Assembly: GCA_903813345.2 (NCBI GenBank) | Contig: CAIIXF020000010.1 | Coordinates: forward strand, 26,062,425-26,126,424 | Direction of reading: 5' to 3' | DNA length: 64,000 nucleotides | DNA from: Owenia fusiformis | Lineage: Eukaryota > Annelida > Polychaeta > Sabellida > Oweniidae | Shown here: in pieces, positions 43,901-54,426 of the stretch | Layout of the letters: each line of letters starts with the position of its first letter | Numbering within the stretch: the first letter of the stretch is position 1 | Notes under the pieces: model-generated | What the model was told of the DNA's origin: nothing | The model's input: the letters and a program-made list of their open reading frames with translations, nothing else | Database searches by the model: none | Position numbers and translations under genes: made by a program

Positions 43901-46900
43901 ATAGGGAATGGGGTTACTTTTCTAGATAGGGTTTGTAGAAAAAAACGGGTACCGGGTAGTTAATCCTCCATGCTGGGTTCAAACTTGGTACCCGGTCGAA
44001 AAAACCGGGTACCCAAAAAACAAAATATACGAATATACAACATAATTAGATCATTAGAAAACGTGTAAGATTTGTTTTGAATTTACAAAAATGTATGTAA
44101 CTTCCTTCAAAATTGAGCTAGAAGCTTCAAATAAAAAGCATTTTAAGGCTCTTTTCGTCCTCTATCATCATATTTCCATTGGTAATGAAAGGGGGAGGGG
44201 GGATGCGATCGCACCCCCTCCTGGCTACGCCAATGACATTGTAAGACGATTTGAAAAACAAGACAAATCAATCTTACTCTATTTTCAATAGTTTGTTTTT
44301 GTTGGTACGTGAATTGTTTTGATTATGATTTAAATCTGTAAATAGCTATCGTTGCTTTAGCAGGTAGGTGACGTGTTAATTTACATGATTTTGATTATTA
44401 ATCATAATTTAAGTTATCCCAATTTTCGACAAAATGTCCACTGAATTGTAAATTGTTATGTCTTACAATGTCATAGGCGTAGCCAGGAGATGGTGCGATG
44501 GTGCGATCGCACCCCCCCCCCCCCCCCAATAACCGATGAAAATATGGCCATGACGATAGAGGAAGAAAAGAGCCTTAAATATACTTTTCATTTGAAGCTT
44601 CTAGCTCAATTTTGAAGGATGTTACATACATTTTTGTGAATTCAAAACAAATCTTACACGTTTTCTCATAATCTAATTATGTTATATATTCGTATTTTTC
44701 GTTTTATGGGTACCCGTTTTTTGACCGGGTACCGGGTACCAAGTTTGAACCCAGCATGGAGGATTTACTACCCGGTATTTCTATAATGCACCCTTTCTAG
44801 AAAGAGGGGGAGAAACCCCAGGGTTCAAAGATGACATACGCTTATAATGTAAATCTGTATTGAGATGACATCGTCGCTGATTGGTTTAGCGAGTCGATCG
44901 TTGATTGGTTTAAAACTAGGTCAATTTGAAAACTTTGAAAACCAAGATGCAGGGTAAGTACTTCCGGGAAAGGAGGTGCGCGAAGGAGGAAATCGTATGT
45001 CATCAATTGAATCATGGGGTTTTCCCTCCTCTTCTTTCTAGATATCAGCGTCCATTTATTGTAACTCGCGTTTGCTAACATTTGCTCAGTTCTGAGATGA
45101 AGGCCACACGGATAGTAAAAAGCCCAACGTTAGAACTATTTTTGACCTACATCCCTATTTTCGTAATTAAAATGAAAGTTGAACCCTTCCTCTTTATTTT
45201 GATACCAAACAACAGCATGCTAGGTACTTAAAATTAGGTAAATTGTACTCCTCAAAAGTGCAAAAACTTAGCTTCTTTTATAAGATAAGATAATCACAAT
45301 ATAGGGGATTGCAACAATTTCGGAAATTCGCGGAGGTCAAAAACCACATTTGCGGGACTTCGCGGGACATTGCGGGACACGCGAATTAGCCTAATTTTGA
45401 TCAAATTCGCGGGATAATCCCGCCATTCGCGGGACACTTGACAGCTCTGTCAGTTAGTGGTAGATGGGTGTGGTATGGAAGGCCCGTCTGCAGCCAATGG
45501 TAAGAAATGAGCCTTGCTTGTGCATACCAGAGACTGGGTCCTCCTTCTTTTATCCAGAATTTTCATATGGGATTTTACTACTAGTAAATGTGTGAGAACT
45601 GTCACTATCTTCAAAGGAAAGGGAAGCAGTGGTCAAACGTTGACACAACTTGAATGCAGTCTATCAAAATAATTGTAAAGTATTCAAATCAATGTAACCT
45701 TGCATTATCGTTTTGGGGTATATTCCTTATCATATCATATGAAAATGAGGAAAGGCAGTTACTCTACATAATTTATATACATATACACTGTATATGTACT
45801 CATGGTCCTCTTAATCAGGTCAAGGTTAAAAGGTATGAAAAGATATGTGTTTTAACTGTAGTTTACTGGTCAAAGATCTGTTTTATCTATAATTCAAATA
45901 TATACTCTCACTGATTAAAGCAAAGTACTTTGTAAAATTGTAATTGACTTAACCCTTGTCGCCTTAGTGTCTCAAGTGGGCTCTTTAAATGCAAATAGGA
46001 CATTTAGTGTTTATAGTTGCAGCCAAGGTTGCAGAATCAAACTTTAATTGAATGCCTAATTGATAACTAAACAAGCTAAATTATAAACCTCGTGCTCATG
46101 TTAAGTAAAGATTTAGACATCCAGAATGGATTTTTCATTTTGACCTTGATAGCTATACCACTTGCTCAACACCCCTCATTTTTATTATGTCACCACCACA
46201 TATTGTTATTTGCTTTTGATATGAGACTGTACATGATTACTTTGATTATTATTCAGTAGCATTTCCTCTGATAACCCAAAACCACCTTCAATTCTCTTTT
46301 CATCACATAAAAAAGGAAGCAACTTTGTTGTTGATGTATTGTTATGTTATTGTTATGTTATTCTTGGGGAAGGGCCAATTCCCCCCCCCCCCCCCCCTTG
46401 GTTGGACCCAGCAAAAAAGATTGGGCTCAACTTTTTTTAATTTTAGGCCAAATTATTGAGAAAAGGACAGTTTTTTCGGACTTGAGATATGCCCCCCCCC
46501 CCCTTTGTTAGTTCCCAGATCCGCCCCTGATATTGATTTGTCATTGAGGTGATATTGATGATGTCATGATGTTGTTTCAGCTGTGTGGACAGTAGAAGTT
46601 GTAGGAAGTAATATTGTGAAACTACAAAACAACTACAATTACTTGGCTGTCATCAATGGGTGCACTACCCTTATATACTTTGTAAGTACATATTCTATGT
46701 TATGTACATATAGAGATTATCCTTTATAAGGTTTAGGATATTGGGATTATCCTGAGGCGGATATATTGGCCGAGTTCAGAAATATTTCAACCATAGGAAT
46801 TCTTTTAGAATATTCATGTCCAGTTTTGTTTTGTTGGCTCTGGGCACATTTTCATGTTCTTTCAGATATCCATCCACATTCATATTCTTGAATCTTTGAT

Positions 46901-48177
46901 TATTTACAGGGATAAATATGCTTCAGTCCTTGTTTGAGTCATCAAACAGATCACAATTGTTTGTATTTTTCGCCATTGCTAATGTACAATAATTATGCGA
47001 AGGGCAAAAAAATGCACCAACATATGAATGAATATCAATTATGATTTAGCAGGCAGATATAATGTATCGGTCTGCTCATCCGAGACGTAAAACCATATCC
47101 TGTCCACTGATGAAAATACAACTATGTATCTATTTCAAACCTGCTTTAAGAACCTCAAACACGTCCATGTATGGGATGAAATGCTTTTTTGTAAATGTTT
47201 TTGCTGGAGGTATATATTGCATTCATTAGGCCATACGAAGATAACTATATGCTGTGACAAAGGATAAAATCAAATATGGGAGAAGAACAAATCAAACAAA
47301 TTAAAAAACAAAACCTTTATTAATTGTGTTTTTATAAGAATTTATATTTTTCAATAGTAAAAGTGCCATAACACATCCAAAGAGAGCAATTGATAAAGTG
47401 ACACAGCTGTTGAGTTCATGTGTCCTCTTATATTGTACATAATAATTATACTCCTCTAATATAATGTTTAAAAGTAGTGAAATGTCTAGAATTTAAGTAC
47501 ATGCATACTTGCATTTCAGCCCCCTCAAAGTGGTTATGCACTGGGCACTGAAACACACTTCCGTTTACAACAAATCTCAAACTTTATTCTGCTAGACTCT
47601 TTCAAGGAGTCAGGACATCATGTGGGGATCTTGCCTACTGGGGAGTTGAAATCTGCAGTTGCCACAGGAAAAGAAGATCATGCCCAGTTTGGGGTCAGAC
47701 TCATTGTACGTATTATTGGAGCTCTCTCTAAATGATTTTTGTTTAATTTTAATTTTTAGTTTATTAATTTAAATTTAAATTTTCTTCAAAAATGTGAGGT
47801 TAGATTCCCCATCAGGCTCATGCTATAAAATCATGAAAATTGAAATATCGTATTTCTATTGAACAGATAATACATTTTATATAATTTATTTTACATGAAC
47901 TGACTCAAAAAAGGCTCGATGAAAATTGATTGACTTATTATTAAATCATTTTAGTTAAGGAGAACTTTTGCATGTTTAATTGCCATGGTTAACGCAGATA
48001 AGATAATATCTTATCTGCGCTAACCATCTGGTGGTGAAACAAGTAACTACCTACTGGGTAAGAGACGGTCACTCCATTGTATAATCAAAACTATTTTTCT
48101 GTTTCTTCAAATTTTGTTTTTATTTCTTTTAGTACACCCCACATGTAGTTCAACCTGCCCCAAATGTGAAACACTAA
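40604..48177 (+). CDS. Proline-rich protein with probable beta-trefoil domain; coding exon 3 split by a transposon
   Basis: Coding exons: 40604-40909, 41069-41194, 43332-43420 continued at 45456-45499 after a 2,029-bp insertion, 46581-46681, 47520-47705, 48133-48177. Without the insertion the frame gives about 298 aa. Residues 1-65 are Pro/Tyr/Gln-rich repeats (GAYPAQPPP) as in some membrane-associated adaptor proteins. Residues ~103-145 are a Ser/Lys-rich, probably helical linker. The C-terminal ~140 residues show GKSLQIVQSPNG, VWTVEVVG, NNYNYLAVING and HVGILPTGEL patterns that resemble beta-trefoil (fascin-like) folds. Function unknown, no signal peptide. The ATG follows a probable 5'UTR acceptor (TTTTAG, 40574-40579). 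Confidence 0.75.
41069..41194 (+). CDS. Proline-rich gene, coding exon 2
   Basis: 42 codons, phase 0-0: KGLFGSIASEFKSAANTVSK, then EADNLSKTVSKSIDANWSS. The hydrophobic spacing suggests an amphipathic helix. Acceptor TTTCTTAG, donor GTAAGA. Confidence 0.8.
41941..42707. repeat. 59-bp minisatellite, 13 copies
   Basis: Unit CCTTTCCAAAGTATGCATGC... repeats exactly every 59 bp from 41941. The first five units carry AGATTGAG and the later ones AGACTGAG. Units 6-8 carry GTGTGCATG and unit 12 has GATCTGG. Shared variants in neighbouring units show that the array grew by block duplication. It lies in the intron between coding exons 2 and 3. Confidence 0.97.
43332..43420 (+). CDS. Proline-rich gene, coding exon 3, 5' part (before the insertion)
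   Basis: Begins NMFKEGNVVQLISKASGKSL after acceptor TTATCTTGCAG and runs to the 6-bp target duplication TCAGTT (43415-43420). If unspliced, reading continues into the transposon and stops within ten codons. A possible donor, G before GTCAGT (43414), would let the transcript join 46581 in frame, dropping 17 residues. Confidence 0.75.
43929..44793. mobile_element. Nested Mutator-like MITE, second copy
   Basis: Same ends as 37563-38345 and the same 10-bp target TTTCTAGATA on the left (43919-43928), so it was inherited with the host element. It contains an inverted pair of ~50-bp segments around TGCGATCGCACC and GGCGTAGCCAGGAG that the first copy has in only one orientation. This suggests a further foldback insertion near 44450-44560. 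Confidence 0.75.
44801..45033. mobile_element. MITE with 8-bp duplication, family A copy 2
   Basis: 233 bp flanked by CTTTCTAG (44793-44800 and 45034-45041). The ends AAAGAGGGGGAGAAACCCCA and TGGGGTTTTCCCTCCTCTTC mirror each other, and the interior shares TTATAATGTAAAT and TGTATTGAGA with 31259-31632. It landed in the target duplication of the Mutator-like MITE, so it is younger. Confidence 0.85.
45456..45499 (+). CDS. Proline-rich gene, coding exon 3, 3' part (after the insertion)
   Basis: Across the insertion, with one copy of TCAGTT removed, the frame reads PNGQLVVDGCGMEGPSAAN and ends in phase 1 at donor GTAAGA. That fits the next exon (G plus CT gives Ala). This restores the GxL strand pattern of the domain, so I take it as the original exon end. 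Confidence 0.65.
46370..46530. repeat. Degenerate repeat with poly-C tracts
   Basis: Runs of 17 and 13 C flank TTGGTTGGACCCAGC, and the right end reads CCCAGATCCGCCCCTGA. This resembles the ends of the short MITE at 50887-51087 (GGCGGATCCAGG). Probably a decayed relative, in an intron of the proline-rich gene. Confidence 0.5.
46581..46681 (+). CDS. Proline-rich gene, coding exon 4
   Basis: 101 nt, entering with two bases of a split codon and leaving in phase 0. Reads VWTVEVVGSNIVKLQNNYNY, then LAVINGCTTLIYF. Typical beta-trefoil strand spacing. Acceptor TTGTTTCAG, donor GTAAGT. Confidence 0.78.
47520..47705 (+). CDS. Proline-rich gene, coding exon 5
   Basis: 62 codons, phase 0-0: PPQSGYALGTETHFRLQQIS, then LLDSFKESGHHVGILPTGEL and HAQFGVRLI. 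The GILPTGEL/FGVRL pattern closes the presumed trefoil. Donor GTACGT. Confidence 0.78.
48133..48177 (+). CDS. Proline-rich gene, last coding exon
   Basis: 15 codons including TAA: YTPHVVQPAPNVKH. Follows a strong pyrimidine tract ending TTTTAG. A short tail outside the folded domain. Confidence 0.7.
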   Translation, partial: YTPHVVQPAPNVKH

Positions 48178-48842
48178 GATCTGAAGTGATGGTGCAAGCA
48201 GAGATTCTGATTTGATGAACTTCTTTTTTAATGGGAAAGACTCTTCTACAGGAAGCCAAAAACTCTTCTACGCAAATATGGTTTTCTGATTTTTGAGAAT
48301 TGGACATACTCTCCTACTAAATGTGCAGTAAATCTTTGCATTATTGCAATGATGACTTTGAATTATGAACAATTTCAGCCATCTTTCTTAATTCAATTGA
48401 AAACTGATGTGTGAAAGGCATTTTTTAAAGACTTCTGATGCTACTTTTAATGTCACCACCAAAAGGTGGTGACATATTGTTATGGTCGGCGTCTGTAACA
48501 AATTCTTACAACTTCCAATACTTTAACAAATACAGTATAGACTGACTTCAATTGTTTTCAAAATCATGTTTTCAGGAGTTCAAATCTGACTTTATATTTA
48601 AGATTTGACCTTCAATGACCTTTTCAAGGTCAAAAAAGGTCAAAAAGGTCTTTTATCAACTTGCTTCGAATTGAACAATTTTTTTTCAAAATCATCTATA
48701 AGTTATCAGAAGTTCAAATCTGACTTAAGATTTGACCTTCAATGATCTTCTTAACTTGCTTCAATTTTTTTCTTCAAAATCATCTACAAGTTCTCAACAG
48801 TTCAAACCTGACTATAGATTTGACCTTCAATAACTTTCTTAA

Positions 48843-49444
48843 AGGAATATTCCTTGCCAGACCCTTTCTCTCTTGATATGGTAGCTATAATCATATATAT
48901 ATAGTTTCCATATTTAGCAAAACATGGGAAAATGTTTTAATATGGTCAATATTGATCATTTAAAAATCTAGTGCTTATTTCCAGTGAGCTGCCATCTTTT
49001 AAGATTTCTTGCAGGAAGTGATGTCATCAACTCTCAACTTCTATAACCTTGCCCATAACAGTATAGGAACGTAGCACAAAATCACTTCTAGACAAGTGAT
49101 CATTACTTTCTGTGCAAAAATATTTTCAGGGCTTGTCAACTTAGAATAAAAGAAGAGATTTTCAGAAGGATTAAATAAGATACAAAGTTGAAAAAGAATA
49201 TTAGCTGGTTTTGTAATTCTTAATAGCTCCTCACCTAATGCTATATGCAAAGTTGAGAGTCGATGACATCACTTCCTGTGTGAAATTTTAAAAGATGGCA
49301 GCTTACTGGAATTGAGCATCACATTTCTAAGTGATCAAATTTGACCATATCAAAACATTTTTGCGTGTTTGCTAAACATGGCAAGCATATATATAGTTAT
49401 AGCTACCATATGAGGAGAGAGATGGTTTGGCAAGGAATATTCCT
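48843..49444. mobile_element. MITE with ~200-bp inverted termini at TTAA sites
   Basis: The ends AGGAATATTCCTTGCC and GGCAAGGAATATTCCT lie between TTAA at 48839-48842 and 49445-49448. The arms extend ~200 bp (for example GCTGCCATCTTTTAAGAT against a mirrored AAAAGATGGCAGCT). Duplicated TTAA is the piggyBac signature. The insertion sits within the GGTCAAAAAGG-rich repeat. Confidence 0.82.
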
Positions 49445-50886
49445 TTAAGGTCAAAATAGATTTGACCTTTAATTACCTCTTCAAGGTCAAAAAGATCTTT
49501 TTTATCTTGCTTCAACTGGGTGGTGACATTTTGTCATGTTAATGCCTTGTTCAAAATTTTGTTGAATTCAGTTTTTCTCAATATATGCATCAGTATCTTC
49601 TATTCAAAAAGTTGGTTATATATTATGCTCTATATCATGTATATTGCAGAATTGATATTATGCTTAAAATTATAAGATATTATTATACCACATGTTATAT
49701 ATGTATTAGATCTGTAGACTATATATTGCTTTGTGATCTGCTGATTTGCAGAAGAAAAGGGGACTTAAAAACTGGAACTCTCAAAACTCGCTCTATTGTT
49801 CAGATAGAAATCACCGAATAACAATTTTTTAAATACACAACAAAACAAAGTTACATAAAAAATAATTGTGTATTTTAAAATTCTGTATACCATTACTTAC
49901 ATACTGCTGAATAATGTTATTTCATTACAATTTCTGCTTGTTAAAAAAATGGGACAGCTGCAATAGCTTAAGCTTGAAATCCCTGGTTCATTACAAATAT
50001 TCAATCTTTTCACTTTTGTGACTGAATCTATTGTAAAACCACATCAAAATTATAAAAAATTGGTTGTTTATATTTTTAGTGTTGTGAAAGTACATTAAAG
50101 TGCTTTTAAACTTTATGCACTTTTAGAATACTGCATATGTTTGCATATGTTCTGTTTGTTCATCTGATTGTTCATAGAACCTATTTCATAGGTTGTTTCT
50201 TGTTATGTTATGCACTTTTATACGAGCACATTTTAAGAATGTTGTATTTTATATTTTTGGAGATCTAGTTTTAAGTATCAGTTAAGTCATTGAAAGATTA
50301 ATTTGTAGATGAACAATTACAGTTTCCTTGCGATATTTACACCGAAATTATTAGAAATGTATGATACAAGGAATTAGAAGAAATTATTTATTTATGTACT
50401 CATGCATATGTACTTTATAATTCCATGTGTTTTCGTTACCTACGCACTTCTTGATTTGTGAGCTCTGGAATGCTTGTATAATTCAATACAAAGAATATAT
50501 GGATTTGGTATCTATTTATTATGTTATTCATTGGTATTAGAAACAATAAAATGAATGAATTATTTGAGAAAATATGAATTGTTGTTGTTTATCTTAAGCT
50601 TATAGACACCTGATTCACCTATATCGAGTCCAGGTTAAAACTTGCAATTATGTTTAAAGGTTTTTATGCCCCCATTGGCATTTAGGACATTATCACCAAC
50701 TAAACCAAATGGAAAGCATAAATGACACACAATTCCTTTGGTGGTAAAGATCAATTCAGAAGTACCCTGTTCAATATCCAAAATACTCTGGTCAATATCC
50801 AAAATGCTGATTTTTGAAGAATATAATTGCTGAATCAACAAAAGTTTAAATGGTGGTTTCTATTATGATTACATTGCCAATGACCC

Positions 50887-51087
50887 ACTGGCGGATCCAG
50901 GAGGGGGAGCATGGGACCCAGAAAATTTTTTAATGGCCCAAAAAACTTTTGTGGGCCTATGTTGGGCTTAAAGTTTTGTAGGGCCTCAGAAAATGGGTCG
51001 TTTTGGGGATTTTTTAAGGCCTTATTTCAATTTTCAAATTTTTTTCCTGAGTCGAAATCCCCCCTTGTTAGCCCTGGAGCCGCCAGT
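50887..51087. mobile_element. Short MITE with 7-bp target duplication
   Basis: 201 bp flanked by ATGACCC (50880-50886 and 51088-51094). The ends ACTGGCGGATCCAGG and CCTGGAGCCGCCAGT are inverted repeats. No coding capacity. Related end sequence occurs near 46515. Confidence 0.85.
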
Positions 51088-51379
51088 ATGACCCTATAGT
51101 CAAAGTAAAAAAGGATGACTGGGTCTATAACCATCTAACCATCCATTTAACAGTCATGATAATAGTGTCATATTGTGAGTGTAACTGCACAGTAGATAGA
51201 TGATCATTTAAAAATGTACTCATGGAGCAAATGGGAATTGTTCAGTTACCATTCCCGGGAATGAAAGAACCATTAATATATATCTGTGTTTCGCTTGGTG
51301 TAATATAATACCTTCGCCTTCAGCATGATTAATTGCTCTAAACGTCTCTGCAAACATTCTACCATGTTATATATTAACA

Positions 51380-51556
51380 TAAAATACGCTCAGTTATTGT
51401 AAAAATGCCGATTCCATGCCATTTGTTCTATATTTCAATCGTATCGAGGTAGAGTGCATCAAACTATTTTATGTTAGATCCATCCGCAACCCGGAAGTGC
51501 ATGATTCGGTTATGAAAATTGAAAATCTTGGAATTTTATCCGTTTTCAAGCAAAAG
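51380..51556 (+). other. Candidate upstream exon of the ClC gene (weak)
   Basis: CAAAAG before GTAAGA at 51557 is a good donor. The preceding 50 bases are open from an ATG (MKIENLGILSVFKQK). It is placed 2.7 kb before the first recognised ClC exon on the same strand. The phase does not fit if coding, so it could only be a 5'UTR exon. Pure inference. Confidence 0.15.
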
Positions 51557-51920
51557 GTAAGATTTCTCTCATTATTTCGATTTTTGGCAAATTTCAAGAT
51601 TGTATAAGCCTTTCTATGTTTCTCGAGTAATCCAACACAGCGACATTCTAGGCCAGAATGTTAATTTATATCTAGAAATCACTATGAAAAATGACTGGAC
51701 TTCTCCGGAAAAAACAAAAACATCTGATCATGAAAAATCACATGACATAATGTTGATGAATCATGGTTCAATAAATAGTGATCAACACATTTCAGCAATC
51801 TGTATCAACAATATGTTATACCCTGTAAATAGCATCATTGTCACAGGAACTTGTAGCACTATGAGATGCTTATGTCAGATAAGACATTCTTCTTCTTTAT
51901 CCACTTTACGTGTTAGTGTA

Positions 51921-52157
51921 CAGTTGGGGACATAAACAAATCACAGGTGGATTTGCTGAAGTGAGGATTTCCCATGTTAAAAATAAGAGAATTTACAAGA
52001 GGCCATACATCAGTGGATGAGATTATACAAAATGTAAAATATACAAATTTTAAGGGATATATATCTAGACAATATTTGAAATTATGGGCTTTCAGACCAC
52101 CATAATTAGGAAATGGTGATCGAAAATCGACCTGTCATTTATTTTTGTCCCCAACTG
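51921..52157. mobile_element. TA-flanked MITE, family C copy 2 (intact)
   Basis: 237 bp between TA dinucleotides (51919-51920 and 52158-52159), ends CAGTTGGGGACA and TGTCCCCAACTG. It is the uninterrupted reverse-orientation homologue of 38882-39561 and serves as the empty-site reference for the nested insertion there. Confidence 0.88.
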
Positions 52158-52505
52158 TACTTAACACGATGGCACTTTAATGCTGCCTTTGGTCACTAGA
52201 TACATTGGTTTCACTTTGTACTATGTTATCACTTGTGCTTTTCACTAATACTTGTTTTGATTTACTTTTTGAGAGTGCGCATTTTACATTCGTTTTCTTC
52301 ATCTAAAAGAGTCAATTTCTCAGTTATATTAAAAAACTTTTGTTTAGAGTCACTATCTCAGTGTTGTTTTACGTAGTTAAATTCTATTAGTAGATAGTAT
52401 GAACTGTTGTAGTCGTTCTACTATTTTTATGTTGATTTGCTGGTCTAAGTTCTTGTTAAGACCTGTGATGGTTTGTAAGTCTATGGTTGGGTTCGTGGTT
52501 GGCTC

Positions 52506-53010
52506 CTACTGTAGTAGTACAGTGTCTATAGCTGCTAGCATAACCTCCCTTTGTGTACTGTATTTGCTGCACTGAAACAAGAAATGATGCAAAGTTTCTG
52601 GTGAATTACAGTGTTCACAGTTAGGAGAGGGGAGATCAGGGTTGATTTTGTAGTAGTGGCCATTGAGACGGGTGTGCCCAGATATAATTTGATTGACTTT
52701 TGTCTGACTGTATCTTTTACCCAACTTTACTGATTGTGATTGTACTTTTACTTGTGGGATAAGGTTTTGAATCAAGTTGACTTTATCAGAGTAGCTATAC
52801 CCAGTTTGCCATTTATCAATAGACTTATTTTTAATTGATTTGTAAGCCATTGTTTTTGTTGTTTTTGGGGGTGGGAGGGTTGTAGTTGTTTTAGCAGCTT
52901 TTTTTGGCTATTTTATCAGCTACCTCATTGCCCTCAATTCCTAGATGCCCAGGTACCCGGAAGATTTCTAAGTTTTTCTTTAGCATGGAAAGTGATTTGC
53001 AAGCTTTTCT
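52506..53010 (-). mobile_element. LINE (non-LTR retrotransposon) 3' fragment: RNase H end and C-terminal zinc motif
   Basis: On the minus strand, RVPGHLGIEGNEVADKIAKK is the typical end of a retroelement RNase H domain. It is followed, after a +1 slip in an A-run (52907-52913), by a frame to 52506 containing ISGHTRLNGHYYKINP and CEHCNSPETLHHFLFQC, the usual C-terminal Cys/His motif of RNase H-bearing LINEs. Upstream the frame stops near 53025, so it is 5' truncated and dead. Confidence 0.85.
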
Positions 53011-53759
53011 TATGCTAAAAATTTCAGGTCAAGACATATAAATGACTCAGATCTCATATCATAGTGCTACAAGTTCCTGTGATCATTGCTGTTGTTCCAG
53101 AAAATGTTTAGGAGTGTGATCCTCTTGTTTGTTATATGATCACAGACTTTTCTTTCATGTCCGTAAATAACTAGGCCGAGGCACAAAAACAAAACACTTT
53201 GTTTAGTCAAAAGAAAAAAATTATAATTGCAAGTAGTCTATAATCTTGGAATTCAGTTGCATATTTACTTCTTGACACTCTAATGATTTGAATTTTCTTT
53301 GAGAAGATCATAGATGCCGGCGCTACATGTATCAAATGCAATATTATCAATATCAATACCTATAGGTATTGAGCCTAGCCTACTACTACAGAAGATCTGG
53401 CTGGCATCTGTGGAGAAACAATCTCCATTCGGATTGCAATCAATTTTATTAGGCTTGTGTGTTTATAAAACCTAAAAATATGCAATCAAAAGACAACGGT
53501 GCAGTGTCATATGGAACAAGATAATCCAATGAAAATTTCAAGAGAAAAATATGAAGGCCATGTGTTGTGTTGAGAAAACTGGTCCACTTTTTATAAAAAG
53601 ACCACAGAGAAAGACAATGGACAAAACTGAATGCTTGTTTTGTTGTTGGTTAGGTAACATGTTAGTGACAGATTAATAAAGAACCAACATTGATGTGTGA
53701 CTTTTAGATTATTTGTTTGTTTAGTTACTGATGCAGGCAATCACAATCACATCATATGA

Positions 53760-54060
53760 CGACTCAGTCGGAAGAAAGGTGACTGCCAACCCATTCCATA
53801 TTACGAATGGCTCTGCCCACTTTGTGGTGTGCCTTTGTAAAAATACAGTCATATTTTACAGGCAAAATGTGTGTGCATCTTGGATTGCTCGTGGTTTGGC
53901 TAATAGTATATGCCTTCTCATATTTTGATGCTTCACTGAAATGCAATTTTCCCAAAATTTAAATTAACATGGCTTAAACTTCCTAAATTACAAAAGGCAA
54001 CAGGTTTATTACACATTTGACTAATTTATCTGAAATATGCAAACATTTTGCATGTTAAGA
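53760..54060. repeat. Short copy of the decayed repeat at 29640-30870
   Basis: Shares GGATTGCTCGTGGTTTGGCT and, further on, AACTTCCTAAATTACAAAAGG with the 30-kb region in the same order and orientation. Unknown type. It ends ~150 bp before the first ClC exon. Confidence 0.45.
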
Positions 54061-54214
54061 TATACATGTATTTTTGTTCATATGATACTACACTGTGGTC
54101 TTTTGAAAGCTTGATTTTTAGATTTTGTTGCCAGACAATTCAATCTATTGAAATGGACTCTATGTTCATTTTTGGTAGTCTTTAAAAATGTATTGGTATT
54201 TATTACTTAAATAG

Positions 54215-54426
54215 GAATGGCTTTTATGATATGGACCCATCTCCCAATGAGCAGAATGTCTTACTAGAGTCAATGGCAAAGAGAGGAGGTGTTCAACAAA
54301 CTACCAACTACCAGTCCCTGAATGGGCGAACTTCCAACTGTTCTAGCACTAGTAGTGATGAAGATATGATTGACATTGCAGCTGAGACACCTGGGGACTA
54401 TTCCCACTTGTCTGATCATTCTCAAG
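54215..54426 (+). CDS. CLCN3: ClC exchanger 5' coding exon, variant 1
   Basis: Acceptor AAATAG, donor GTAAGT. Reads [20 protein letters not shown] and ends [10 protein letters not shown] plus one base. [12 protein letters not shown] resembles the acidic SSDEELLDG sorting cluster of vertebrate ClC-3. The open frame continues upstream of the internal Met (54231) to the acceptor, so the start is either that ATG or in an unseen earlier exon. Confidence 0.8.

Larger units (their letters stand above)
43421..45449. mobile_element. Non-autonomous transposon, family B copy 2, inside a coding exon
   Basis: 2,029 bp flanked by TCAGTT (43415-43420 and 45450-45455). The ends CAGTACTGTCAA and TTGACAGCTCTG match copy 1 at 36853-38760 in the same orientation. 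It carries the same nested Mutator-like MITE (43929-44793), which is itself hit by a further insertion (44801-45033). A poly-C run of about 16 near 44515 may be an assembly weak point. Confidence 0.9.
51839..53085. repeat. Inverted pair flanking the LINE relic
   Basis: TCACAGGAACTTGTAGCACT near 51842 is mirrored by AGTGCTACAAGTTCCTGTGA near 53066. The pair encloses the family C MITE and the LINE fragment. It may be the ends of a larger composite insertion. Confidence 0.5.
48178..54214. other. 3'UTR and intergenic DNA with MITEs and a LINE relic
   Basis: No protein gene recognised apart from transposon sequence. An AATAAA at 50545-50550 is the best candidate poly(A) signal for the proline-rich gene, implying a UTR of ~2.4 kb or unseen earlier signals. 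A GGTCAAAAAGGTC-type degenerate repeat fills 48590-48840 and 49450-49510. Confidence 0.5.

Noticed and set aside
51600-51935. 111-aa plus-strand open frame
   Set aside because: It ends inside a MITE, has no protein similarity I know and no splice phase that fits the ClC gene.
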